Assembly (NCBI GenBank): GCA_963803875.1
Contig: CAWDOA010000014.1
Location: forward strand, 1-64,000
Length of the DNA: 64,000 nucleotides
Direction: 5' to 3'
Source of the DNA: JABDIY01 sp963803875
Lineage (GTDB): Bacteria; Actinomycetota; Acidimicrobiia; Acidimicrobiales; SZUA-35
This document shows positions 53,126 through 62,000 of this stretch, piece after piece (within the stretch, counting starts at the first letter, position 1; each line of letters opens with the position of its first letter). A program made the translations under genes and the position numbers. The notes below the pieces were generated by a model that had not been told where the DNA came from, ran no database searches, and saw only the letters and a list, made by a program, of their open reading frames with translations.

Positions 53126-54478
53126 CTAATCGCCCACGCCGAACACGGCCCGGGTCTCCGGCAGACCCTGCGGGCGGGCAAACAGAACAACATGATCGCC
53201 GGCACGCAACACCGTTGCTCCCCGCACGATCTGGGCATCTCCATCGGAGGGGACAACCGCCCCGAGCAGCACGTCGGTCGGGAGTTTGAGCTCTGAGACA
53301 ACGGCCCCGTCGGCCTTGGAACCTGCGGCCACCTCGATCGCGTCGACTTCGGCGTCACTCTCGAGGAACGTGGCCACGCTTGAGGTATTGCCACGGATGT
53401 GGCGCAGCACCGCATTGGCCGACGCCGTTCGGGGGCTCAGCGCAGCATCGATGCCAAACCTGGCGACGAGGGGAAGCAGTTCGAGGCGGTGCAGCACCGC
53501 GACCGTAAACGATGCGCCCTCAGCGGCGGCATAGGCGCACGCCAGCACGTTCGAGGCGTCCTCACCGGTGGCGGCTACGACCGCATCCATTCTGCCGATG
53601 GCCTCTTCAGCGAGGAGTTCGGTGTCGGTGACATCGCCCCTGATCACGATCGTTCTCGGCAGTTGTTGAGCCAGCTCCTGAGCCCGACGCATGTCCCGTT
53701 CCAGCAAGACCACTTCGGCGCCCTCCGCCTCCAAGTGTCCCGCCAGTCGCGACCCGATCGCTCCGCCTCCCAACACCATGATCCGTCGAGCGAGCGCACC
53801 GGGCACCCCGAGATGATCCATGATCGCTTTCCTGGACGACTCGTGGCACAACACTCGCACGTGATCGCCAGGCAGAATCATCTGACTGCCGTGCGGGATT
53901 ACCGTCGTACCGCCGCGAGTGATGGCACCGAACAGGAAGTCCAGGTTGCGTCCCAACGAGCCGCCGATGTCAGCGACTGTCTGATGGGCAACATCGGCGC
54001 CTTCCCGGACAACGGCACCTATGACGACCAGGTCGCCACCCATTCGGTAGACCTCGTCGGCTCCGGTGGCGTGAACGAGCTCGAGAATCTCGTCCGCAGT
54101 GTCGGCATCGGGATCGATGACCAGGTTGGCTCCCACTCTGTCCCGAAGCGACTCGGCAGCAAGCCCTCGAAATGCGGCGTTCTGCAACCGGATCACGGTC
54201 GTCTCGACGTTCTGACCGGCCGCAACGAGGGAGGCCAAGAGGTTGATCTCGTCTTTTTCGGTGACAGCAGCAACGAAGTCGGCTCTATCGATTCGCGCCT
54301 CCATGAGCACGTCCGGGTGCGAGCCGCTCCCTACGACAACCTGAACATCGAGCCGCTCGCTGACTTCCTCGGCCCTGCCGGGGTTCTGCTCCACGATCGT
54401 CACATCATGGTTTTCAGCTGCGAGGCGTTCTGCCAGATAGAAGCCGATTTCGCCTGCACCCACAATCACAACATGCAC
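53126..54478 (-). CDS. trkA: TrkA, potassium-uptake regulatory subunit
   Basis: 450 residues with two RCK halves. RCK-N1: MHVVIVGAGEIGFYLAERLAAENHDVTIVEQN (GxGxxG, 7-12), TrkA-C1 about 130-215. RCK-N2: IMVLGGGAIGSRLAGHLEAEGAEVVLLERD (about 228) and TrkA-C2 at the end (about 375-450, LPTDVLLGAVVPSDGDAQIVRG). It binds NAD(H)/ATP and gates TrkH from the cytosol. Operon trkA-trkH. Confidence 0.95.
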   Translation of the reverse strand: MHVVIVGAGEIGFYLAERLAAENHDVTIVEQNPGRAEEVSERLDVQVVVGSGSHPDVLMEARIDRADFVAAVTEKDEINLLASLVAAGQNVETTVIRLQNAAFRGLAAESLRDRVGANLVIDPDADTADEILELVHATGADEVYRMGGDLVVIGAVVREGADVAHQTVADIGGSLGRNLDFLFGAITRGGTTVIPHGSQMILPGDHVRVLCHESSRKAIMDHLGVPGALARRIMVLGGGAIGSRLAGHLEAEGAEVVLLERDMRRAQELAQQLPRTIVIRGDVTDTELLAEEAIGRMDAVVAATGEDASNVLACAYAAAEGASFTVAVLHRLELLPLVARFGIDAALSPRTASANAVLRHIRGNTSSVATFLESDAEVDAIEVAAGSKADGAVVSELKLPTDVLLGAVVPSDGDAQIVRGATVLRAGDHVVLFARPQGLPETRAVFGVGD

Positions 54479-54523
54479 GTGACCATCATCCCCGATCCGA
54501 CACCCAAACGGACATTCATTTGG

Positions 54524-55789
54524 CTAGATGATGGCACGCATGTGTTTGATTCCGTGAATGAAGCTCGACTCCAAAAGGTCGGGTTGACCCGACACGCGGA
54601 TACTCGGCACACGGTGGAAGAGCTCACGGAACATCACGGTTATCTCCCGGCGAGCCAGATGGGCGCCTAGACAGAAATGGGGGCCGGGCCCTCCGAATCC
54701 CACGTGGGGATTCGGGTCGCGCCGAACATCGAACGTCAAAGGGTCGTCGAACACCGACGGGTCACGATTTGCTGCGAGGTAGTTGAGCAGGACCTTGTTG
54801 CCCGGCTGCATCGTCACTCCTCCAAGGACGTACTCATCCAACAGCGTCCTCCTCATGTACGTGACCGGGCTTGCCAACCGCACGATCTCCTCCACGGCAG
54901 TAGGTGCGATGGATTCGAAATCGGACTGCCAGAGGTACAGCTGCTCGGGGTTGTCGGTCAGGTATTTCATTCCCCAGCTGATCGCATTCCTCGTGGTCTC
55001 GTTCCCGGCAACCACGAGGAGAACGAAGAAGCTGGCCAAGTCGGCGTCGGTGAGCTCGTCATCAGCCAATTCGGCATTCACCAACTGGCTGGTGAGGTCC
55101 GAACCGTCACCACCCCTTTTCTCGGCGGCAACCTCTGCCATCAGTCCTGCGAGATCGCCTCCTGCTGTGAGAAGCGCAGTGATGATGTCACCATCCGCGG
55201 GGGTGAATTCGGGGTCTGAGACTCCCAGGATGATGTTGGTCCGGTCGAAGACGAATTCGTAATGACTATCGGGAATCCCCATCAGGTCACACACGATTTT
55301 GAGCGGCAACGCAGCCGCAACGTCGGTCACGAAGTCCACACTTCCGCCATCAGCGAGGCGATCCACAATGGCCGCGGCGACCTCGGTGACCGTTCCCTCG
55401 AGCCGCTCCATCATCCGCGGTGTGAAACCCCGCGACACAATCCGTCGCAGCCGGGCGTGTCGGGGGTCGTCCATGGCGATCATGGAAGAGAAGAACTCGT
55501 TGAATTCGGGTGGGGTGTCGAGAGCCGTGATACCGCTTGCCGAGGAGAACACCTCGGGGTGCCGCGAGGCCTCCAACACCTGTTCGTGGCTGGTGATCAC
55601 GTATGCGCCGGGTCCGGTTTTGATGAGGCTGTCCTCCGGCATCTCCGGCTCGGGAAGATGCTGGGGCCCAAGGGCTCGGAGCGTCGCCAGATCGGCATCG
55701 ATGGCCGCCTCGTCTCGCTTCCAGAACACCGGTTTGATCGGGTTTGGCACACCGTCGGCCGCAACAAATGAACCGTCGGTCACAGTCAT
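54524..55789 (-). CDS. Cytochrome P450
   Basis: 421 residues, soluble bacterial P450. I-helix VVAGNETTRNAISWG (acid-alcohol pair in ETT), ExxR at the K-helix VEEIVRLASPVTYMRRTLL, and heme loop HVGFGGPGPHFCLGAHLARRE (axial Cys). The sequence resembles the CYP125/CYP142-type steroid-chain and alkane hydroxylases of Actinobacteria, but substrate is an inference. Redox partners are not adjacent. ATG 55789; divergent from the GntR-like regulator over 194 bp. Confidence 0.92.
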   Translation of the reverse strand: MTVTDGSFVAADGVPNPIKPVFWKRDEAAIDADLATLRALGPQHLPEPEMPEDSLIKTGPGAYVITSHEQVLEASRHPEVFSSASGITALDTPPEFNEFFSSMIAMDDPRHARLRRIVSRGFTPRMMERLEGTVTEVAAAIVDRLADGGSVDFVTDVAAALPLKIVCDLMGIPDSHYEFVFDRTNIILGVSDPEFTPADGDIITALLTAGGDLAGLMAEVAAEKRGGDGSDLTSQLVNAELADDELTDADLASFFVLLVVAGNETTRNAISWGMKYLTDNPEQLYLWQSDFESIAPTAVEEIVRLASPVTYMRRTLLDEYVLGGVTMQPGNKVLLNYLAANRDPSVFDDPLTFDVRRDPNPHVGFGGPGPHFCLGAHLARREITVMFRELFHRVPSIRVSGQPDLLESSFIHGIKHMRAII

Positions 55790-55983
55790 GGCAACAACTT
55801 ACTCACCGGTAGCCCAGGCCACCCAATACAACCCGGCATACGAGACCGGTCACGGTTGTGACTCCCCCCAGCAGCGTCAACGCGAACCTCACCGAACCGA
55901 GCTAGCCTCACGGGAGCGGTTCGCATAACCGATGACGTCGGACAATCGACCGAGCGGGGTGACATCAGAATCATGGGCGACAA

Positions 55984-56806
55984 GTGAGGAAACGGGCGCT
56001 GGAAATCGCCGACCAGATCGAATCGTCGGCGTGCGAGCTCGGCTGGGTCGTCGGCGAAATGGTGGGTGACGAATCGGCTCTGATGGCCAGATTCGACGTC
56101 GGACGCAGCGTCTTCCGGCAGGCGATACGGCTCTCGGAACACCTCGGTGTAGCCACAATGCGAAGAGGCCGAACAGGCGGCCTGGTCATCGCCAAACCCA
56201 ACGCAGACCCCGCCGCTCTGTCCTTACAGATCGCCTGGTCCAAGCAGCGGGTGCAGATTCGAGCCGTCGAACGGCTCCACACCACCATCGACGACTGGGC
56301 GCCGACGGGACCGCCAGGATCGAAGACGTTCCTCGACATCATTCGTCGCGCACTCCAAGGATTCAACGGCAACCAGCTCACCACGATCGCGGTGGACTCG
56401 GTGAAACTGGGCGAACAGATCGCCCACCACATACTGGACACCCTCATCGAACAGCGATGGAATGGGCCAGATCTGCTTGGCTCGGAAGCCCATTTGATGG
56501 AGGTCTACGAAGCGGGACGAGCCTCGCTTCGCGAAGCCATCCATCTGCTCGAACTGCACGGCGTAGCGGTGATGCAGCGAGGCCCCGGCGGAGGTCTTCT
56601 GGTACTTCGGGCGCCGTCTCCGGGAGCAATTCCACGGTCGATTCGAGCTCAGCTGCGCGCTTCATACCTGTCCGATCCTCAGATCCAAATGTTGATGGAG
56701 GAGTTCGTTTCTGCGGTACCTCAGCACGACGTTCAAGACTCCGGCCCTCGTGTTGCGGAACGGTGCTCGGCAGGTCATCGACTCTCTCCGGCTCATTCCC
56801 CAGTAG
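55984..56806 (+). CDS. Tandem GntR-type winged-helix regulator (C-terminal frame probably shifted)
   Basis: Two GntR-like winged-helix units in one chain: MRKRALEIADQIESSACELGWVVGEMVGDESALMARFDVGRSVFRQAIRLSEHLGVATMRRGRTGGL (about 1-65) and LGEQIAHHILDTLIEQRWNGPDLLGSEAHLMEVYEAGRASLREAIHLLELHG (about 142-193). The GTG frame runs on to 56889, into the tRNA-Asn gene. One base lost or gained at 56707 would move it to a frame reading FLRYLSTTFKTPALVLRNGA and stopping at 56806, with much better G/C third positions. It probably regulates the divergent P450 gene. Confidence 0.75.
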
Positions 56807-56879
56807 CTGGCAACGCCGTCGGATACCTCGATGAGGGGGTCGGTCAGGCGACGGGACGCGCTACGATCATCAGGTCTAT

Positions 56880-56955
56880 TCCGGGGTAGCTCAGTTGGCA
56901 GAGCAACCGACTGTTAATCGGTTTGTCGTGGGTTCGAGCCCCACCCCCGGAGCCA
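56880..56955 (+). tRNA. tRNA-Asn (anticodon GTT)
   Basis: Full cloverleaf: acceptor TCCGGGG/CCCCGGA, D arm GCTC..GAGC, anticodon arm ACCGA-CTGTTAA-TCGGT, T arm GTGGG-TTCGAGC-CCCAC, discriminator G, encoded CCA (56953-56955). The anticodon GTT decodes asparagine. It lies 26 bp before tRNA-Met. Confidence 0.97.
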
Positions 56956-56977
56956 CACCACCCGCTGATTCAACCCT

Positions 56978-57051
56978 GGGGCGGTAGCTCAGTTGGTTAG
57001 AGCACGGCACTCATAATGCTTTTGTCGTGGGTTCAAGTCCCACTCGCCCCA
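56978..57051 (+). tRNA. tRNA-Met (anticodon CAT)
   Basis: Acceptor GGGGCGG with TCGCCCC, D arm GCTC..GAGC, anticodon loop CTCATAA, T arm GTGGG-TTCAAGT-CCCAC, discriminator A, no encoded full CCA. The anticodon stem CGGCA/TGCTT has a C27-U43 mismatch and a G-U pair. Anticodon CAT, with D-arm and acceptor resembling elongator tRNA-Met; tRNA-Ile2 (modified CAT) cannot be excluded from sequence alone. Confidence 0.85.
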
Positions 57052-57421
57052 CCGTGATACCCCTGCAGGGGGCTCGTTGCCACGAAGGTTCCGAGCATCG
57101 TTGCGCCAGAGCCGAGCCATGTCCTCACTCGCTGTCTCGCTCGTCCCTCGCTTTGCCAGCTCGCTTCATGGCTCGTTCTGCCTCCACTCGCTACGGGTCT
57201 GCCTCGCCGTGCGAATCTCAAATCGCTGCGGAAGCTGAACCGGTGTTCGCCCGTTGTCGAGACGCCGGTTCCCGGAGGTTGAACGCGTGAAGCGAAACGG
57301 CGCAATGCGACGAAGGAGCGAGCCCGCTGGAGGCGAGCAGCACGTGCGTCGAACGGCCGAGGAGGCGAGAGCACGGAACCTCCGAGCTTGCGCAACGGGC
57401 ACGACCTGCAGGCGCAGGAAC
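57052..57421. other. 370-bp gene-free block bounded by CCTGCAGG palindromes
   Basis: No coding frame has normal bias. CCTGCAGG occurs at 57062-57069 and 57405-57412. The left half is rich in CTCGC words (CTCGCTGTCTCGCTCGTCCCTCGC), the right half in GCGAG words (GGAGCGAGCC, GGAGGCGAGC, GAGGCGAGAG), giving an imperfect inverted organisation around 57290. It could be a structured RNA, an inert repeat or a decayed element. Compare with 7510-7723. Confidence 0.5.
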
Positions 57422-58642
57422 TCAGTCCAGATAGCCGCGCAGTTTGTCGGAACGGAGCGGGTGGCGCAGTTTGGCCAGGGTTTTGTTTTCGATCTGCCGG
57501 ATCCGTTCTCTGGTCACCCCGAACTCCTTGCCCACTTCTTCCAAGGTGCGGGGCTGGCCGTCGTCGATCCCGAAACGGAGCTTCACCACCTCGGCTTCCC
57601 GCTCGCTCAACTCCTTCATCACTTCGCTGACCGCAATCGCCAACATGTGACGGGCCGCTACATCTACCGGTGCCGCGCCTTTGTCGGGGATGAAGTCGGC
57701 CATCGAGCTGTCATCCTCGTCGCCGACCGGGGTGTCGAGGCTGAATGCTTCCTGCCGGGCGATGCGCAGGATCTCTTCCACCCGTTCCGGCGTCATGTCG
57801 ACGTCCTTGGCGATCTCGGCCATGGTCGGGTCACGTTCGAGCCGCTGTCCAAGCGATCGCTGACTGCGGATGACCCGATTCATCGACTCCACCATGTGAA
57901 CCGGTACCCGGATCGTGCGTGACTGGTCGGCGATCGCACGGGTGATCGACTGACGGATCCACCAGGTGGCGTAGGTGGAGAATTTGAAACCGCGGGCGTA
58001 GTCGAACTTCTGCACCGCCCGCATGAGCCCGAGGTTTCCCTCTTGGATCAGATCGAGCATGGCGACGCCGCGGCCGGTGTACCGCTTTGCGATCGACACG
58101 ACCAGACGCAGATTGGCAGCTGTGAGATCATTCCGGGCCAGCTCCCCGTCGTGAACCGCCTGTCGAATCCGGCGCCGCTCTTCAGGATCGAGGTTGTCCC
58201 ACTCGCCTGACATCACCAGGTCGGTCTGCCGATCGGAATCTTTGGCACCTTGCTCGATACGTTTCGCCAGTTCCACCTCCTCATCGGCAGCGAGCAACGG
58301 AACCCGGCCGATCTCCTTGAGGTACATCCGAACCGGGTCACCCGAACCAGATGCTTTGGCAACGGCTTGAGTAGCGATGACAGCAGAATCAGGTCGCCGG
58401 CGGCGACGCGACGTTGCTTGAGAGTCGTGGTCATCTGACTCTTCGATCACGTCATGGTCGAAGGGCACGTGGTTCTCGGCCAGGAACCTTTCCACCTCCT
58501 GAACCAACTGAGGGGTGAGGTCGATGTTGTGCATTACTTCGATCACGTCGTCGGGCGTGAGGGTTCGGCCAGCCTTGGCGCGCAGCAGCAGCCGATCGCG
58601 GTGTTCTTCGCTGAACAGCGGTTGTTGGGGAACTGCGTGCAT
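57422..58642 (-). CDS. rpoD: Primary sigma factor RpoD/SigA
   Basis: 406 residues from ATG 58642. Region 1.2 is GDPVRMYLKEIGRVPLLAADEEVELAKRIE. Region 2 is NLRLVVSIAKRYTGRGVAMLDLIQEGNLGLMRAVQKFDYARGFKFSTYATWWIRQSITRA. Region 3 is DPTMAEIAKDVDMTPERVEEIL. Region 4 is REAEVVKLRFGIDDGQPRTLEEVGKEFGVTRERIRQIENKTLAKLRHP. The gene follows dnaG as TGAGGATG (stop 5 nt before the start), the classic macromolecular-synthesis pair. GGAGGAGG sits about 12 nt upstream inside dnaG. The open frame upstream to 58858 belongs to the dnaG region. Confidence 0.96.
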   Translation of the reverse strand: MHAVPQQPLFSEEHRDRLLLRAKAGRTLTPDDVIEVMHNIDLTPQLVQEVERFLAENHVPFDHDVIEESDDHDSQATSRRRRRPDSAVIATQAVAKASGSGDPVRMYLKEIGRVPLLAADEEVELAKRIEQGAKDSDRQTDLVMSGEWDNLDPEERRRIRQAVHDGELARNDLTAANLRLVVSIAKRYTGRGVAMLDLIQEGNLGLMRAVQKFDYARGFKFSTYATWWIRQSITRAIADQSRTIRVPVHMVESMNRVIRSQRSLGQRLERDPTMAEIAKDVDMTPERVEEILRIARQEAFSLDTPVGDEDDSSMADFIPDKGAAPVDVAARHMLAIAVSEVMKELSEREAEVVKLRFGIDDGQPRTLEEVGKEFGVTRERIRQIENKTLAKLRHPLRSDKLRGYLD

Positions 58643-58644
58643 CC

Positions 58645-60558
58645 TCAGGGGGTAACCTCCTCCGATCCCGTCCCCATCCAAGCTAGCAACTGTGACACTG
58701 TCAGTTCTTGTGAATGCTCTGAGGTAAGTGACTCCACCGTTTCCTGGAACCACCTGAGTTCGGAGGTCAGCGCAGCCTGATCCTCGACAGAGGTGGGATC
58801 GAAGCTTCGCAAACGAGCCGTTCGTTCCCGTTCGATCAGCAGACGCCACAACCGGCATGCAACGTCGAGCGGGTCTGCCTCGGCCGGCTCTACCGCCAGT
58901 CGGTACAGCAAGCTCTGATCGTCGGAATCGACGGTATTCGCCACCGCATCGAAGTCTTCGGTCTCAACCAACAGTGCGAACAGATCACCCAGTCGTTGCA
59001 CGGTGAAGGCGTCGGCTACGACGAGTCCGCCGATCGTGGTCGGGTCCTGGATCGCCAGCTGGAGGGCCAACAGCTCCACCGGCGGATAACGATCCGGACG
59101 GCGCTGCTGCCGGGCAGATGGCGCAGCCTCCTTGCCGGGATCGTTGCGGAGGTCGATGTACTGGTCGGGCGGCGGCCTGTCGTAGGAGTATCCATCACCG
59201 GGAGGCCGATTGGACCCTCGGTTGTCCTCAGTGCGCCGGTTCGGAGAGCTCCGAGGACCTGAACCGCCGCCGAATCGACGCGCACCCGGGGAGGTGAACA
59301 TCGAGCGGATCGTCTCGATCGCCATCTGGGTGTGATCGGCGATTTGAAGAGCGTAGGCGTCTCGGACCAGAGAATCAGGGTGCTCAGCCACAACGGAGAT
59401 CGCCTCTTCGGCCGCACGGGCGCGGCCCTCGACCGTGTCCATGTCTGCACCCCGTAGAACCCGATTCACCCGGAACTCCAAGAAAGGGCGAGCCTCGGTG
59501 ACCGCAGTTGCTAGCCGCTCGGGGTCGCTGAAGGCCAAATCACCGGGGTCGGCGCCGCTGGGGAGATCGACAACCCGTACGTCGAGGTCGTACTGCTTCT
59601 CCCACTCATAGAAACGGGCGGCGGCATTCTGGCCGGCATTGTCGCCGTCGAAACTCAACACCACTCGGTTGCAGTACTTCTTGAGTTCTTTCACGTGCCG
59701 TTCGGTGAGCGCTGTCCCACAGGTGGCCACTGCCCGGGGCACCCCGGCGATGTGATAGCCGATCACGTCGGTGTAGCCCTCGCAGATCACTACCTCGTCA
59801 GCAGCCACAACGTTGCTCTTGGCCCGATCGAGCCCGTACAGCACGCTGGACTTGTTGTAGACCGGCGAGTCCTTGCTGTTCATGTACTTCGCTCCGTCTC
59901 CGCCGGGAAGGATGCGACCTCCGAAGCCAATGTGATTGCCCCGCACATCTTTGATCGGAAAGAGAACCCTGGCTCGGAACCAGTCTTGCTGTTTGTTGCG
60001 CCGGTTTATCAGACCCAGACCGGAATCGACGAGATCCTTGTTGCTTGCTCGGAGGTGGTTTGCAAGCTGATCCCAGTCGTCGGGCGCCCACCCCATTTCG
60101 AATTCCCGAACAATGTCGCCGGTATAGCCCCGTTCCCGCAGATACGCCCGAGCGGGAGCGGCCGAAGGACTTTTCAGCAGCAGTTCGTGATACCACTTTG
60201 CGGCCGATTCGATGAGCTGTTGAAGGTGTTCCTTGCGCTTGCGATCCTTGCCCTGGTTGGCGTCGGTGTAACGCAACTGGATTCCGGACTTGTTTGCCAG
60301 CCACTCGATTGCTTCGACGAAATCGAAGCCCTCCTTTTCCCTGACGAAGGTGATGACATCACCCTTTGCATGGCACCCGAAGCAGTAGTAGAGGTTCCGC
60401 TCTGCGTTGACGCTGAATGATCCGGACCGCTCGGAGTGGAATGGGCACAGGCCGCTGAACCGGTTACCCACCCGCTTGAGCTGGGTGTACCCGGAGACAA
60501 CCTGAACGATGTCGCTTTCGTCCCGAACCCTCTGGACGTCCTCGTCAACGATCCCCAC
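58645..60558 (-). CDS. dnaG: DnaG primase
   Basis: 637 residues. The N-terminal zinc site is Cys38, His41, Cys59, Cys62 in LCPFHSERSGSF and YYCFGCHAKGD. The catalytic TOPRIM core has VVICEGYTDVIGYHIAG (Glu, about 257) and VVLSFDGDNAGQNAA (DxD, about 308). A C-terminal helicase-interaction domain (about 440-637) follows a Pro/Arg-rich linker. It makes RNA primers at the replication fork. Start MGIVDEDVQRVRDESDIVQVV is typical. Coupled to rpoD. Confidence 0.96.
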   Translation of the reverse strand: MGIVDEDVQRVRDESDIVQVVSGYTQLKRVGNRFSGLCPFHSERSGSFSVNAERNLYYCFGCHAKGDVITFVREKEGFDFVEAIEWLANKSGIQLRYTDANQGKDRKRKEHLQQLIESAAKWYHELLLKSPSAAPARAYLRERGYTGDIVREFEMGWAPDDWDQLANHLRASNKDLVDSGLGLINRRNKQQDWFRARVLFPIKDVRGNHIGFGGRILPGGDGAKYMNSKDSPVYNKSSVLYGLDRAKSNVVAADEVVICEGYTDVIGYHIAGVPRAVATCGTALTERHVKELKKYCNRVVLSFDGDNAGQNAAARFYEWEKQYDLDVRVVDLPSGADPGDLAFSDPERLATAVTEARPFLEFRVNRVLRGADMDTVEGRARAAEEAISVVAEHPDSLVRDAYALQIADHTQMAIETIRSMFTSPGARRFGGGSGPRSSPNRRTEDNRGSNRPPGDGYSYDRPPPDQYIDLRNDPGKEAAPSARQQRRPDRYPPVELLALQLAIQDPTTIGGLVVADAFTVQRLGDLFALLVETEDFDAVANTVDSDDQSLLYRLAVEPAEADPLDVACRLWRLLIERERTARLRSFDPTSVEDQAALTSELRWFQETVESLTSEHSQELTVSQLLAWMGTGSEEVTP

Positions 60559-60614
60559 AGGCCAAGCTTATGACCGCCATGCGACGGCCGCTGTTTTCCC
60601 AACCGATGGCCAAG

Positions 60615-61927
60615 CTACAGCTTGTCGTTGATCCAGGCGGCGACGCCCGGGAGCGGGATGCGAACCTGTTCCATTGTGTCACGGTCCCGGATCGTGACGG
60701 CCTGATCGTCGAGGGAATCGAAGTCGAACGTCACGCAGTACGGCGTACCGATTTCATCTTCACGGCGGTACCTCTTGCCAATGCCCTGAGTCTCATCGAA
60801 GTCGGTATTGAAGTGGCCCGCCAGGTCGGCGAAGAGTTTCTGCGACGGCTCCATCAGTTCAGGCTTCTTCGACAGCGGCAGCACCGCCGCCACGAACGGC
60901 GCTATGCGGGGATGCAGCTTCAAGACGGTGCGTTCCTCATCGCCCACTGGCTCCACGTTGTAGGCATCCATGAGAAACGCCATCATGGCGCGGGTCGCCC
61001 CGGCTGCGGGCTCGATCACATGAGGGACGTAGCGGCGATTGTTGGCCTGATCAAAGAAGTCCAGCCTTGATCCGCTGTGTTCGGCGTGCTGGTTCAGGTC
61101 GAAGTCGCCCCGGTTGGCGATTCCCTCGAGTTCCCCCCAACCCCACGGAAAGAGGAACTCGACATCGCTTGTGGTCGATGAGTAGTGGCTCAGTTCGTCG
61201 TCATCGTGGGGGCGAAGCCGGAGGGAGTCGGCATTCATACCCAGGTCGATGTACCACTGCATGCGGGCGGCGCACCAGTACTCGTACCATTCTCGGCGTC
61301 CTCGGGCGGTACGAAGTACTCCATCTCCATCTGTTCGAATTCCCGGGTCCGGAACACGAAATTGCCCGGCGTGATCTCGTTGCGGAAGCTCTTCCCGATC
61401 TGGGCGATACCGAACGGGGGCTTCTTCCTGGTCGTGTGTTGGACGTTGGAGAAGTTGATGAACATTCCCTGGGCGGTTTCGGGCCGCAGGTACGCGTCGG
61501 CACCCTTCCCGGCTACGGGACCGGCCGCGGTCTTGAACATGAGGTTGAAGTGTCGAGCCTCGGTGAAGGAATCGGCAGCTCCGCAGTTCGGACATAGGTT
61601 CGGGTCCTCCAGAGTGTCTTCCCGGAATCGCTGGCCGCATTCCTTGCAGTCCACCAGCGGATCGGTGAAGTTCGAGAGGTGACCGGAGGCCTCCCACACC
61701 TGTGGTGGTCCCAGAATCGAGGCGTCGAGTCCGACAACGTCGTGTCTCTGCTGCACCATCGAACGCCACCAGGCGTCCTTGACGTTGCGCAACATCAGCA
61801 CCCCGACCGGCCCGTAGTCGTAGGTGGAACGGAAGCCACCGTAGATCTCCGCCGACGGGAACACGAAGCCTCGCCGTTTGCAGAGGTTCACAACCTGGTC
61901 GAACAGTTCCGGTCTGGGCTCAGCCAT
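60615..61927 (-). CDS. glyS: Glycyl-tRNA synthetase, alpha2-type (frame broken by one base)
   Basis: About 437 residues. From ATG 61927 (MAEPRPELFDQVVNLCKRRGF) the first frame includes GGFRSTYDYGPVGVLMLRNVK, the zinc ligands CKECG/CPNCG, YLRPETAQGMFINF (motif 2 approach) and FRNEITPGNFVFRTREFEQME. It shifts near 61295 and continues EWYEYWCAARMQWYIDLG, then GWGELEGIANRGDFDLNQHAEHSG and IGTPYCVTFDFDSLDDQAVTIRDRD. GAGAATGG read as GAGGAATGG restores one frame. As glyS is essential and no second copy is visible, a sequence error is the likely cause. Confidence 0.92.
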
Positions 61928-62000
61928 GGCCGAAAGGCTAACGCCCACGATGTCCGGCCCCATCCAAGCAATTCGACAGACAAACGGTAACAATAGAGGG

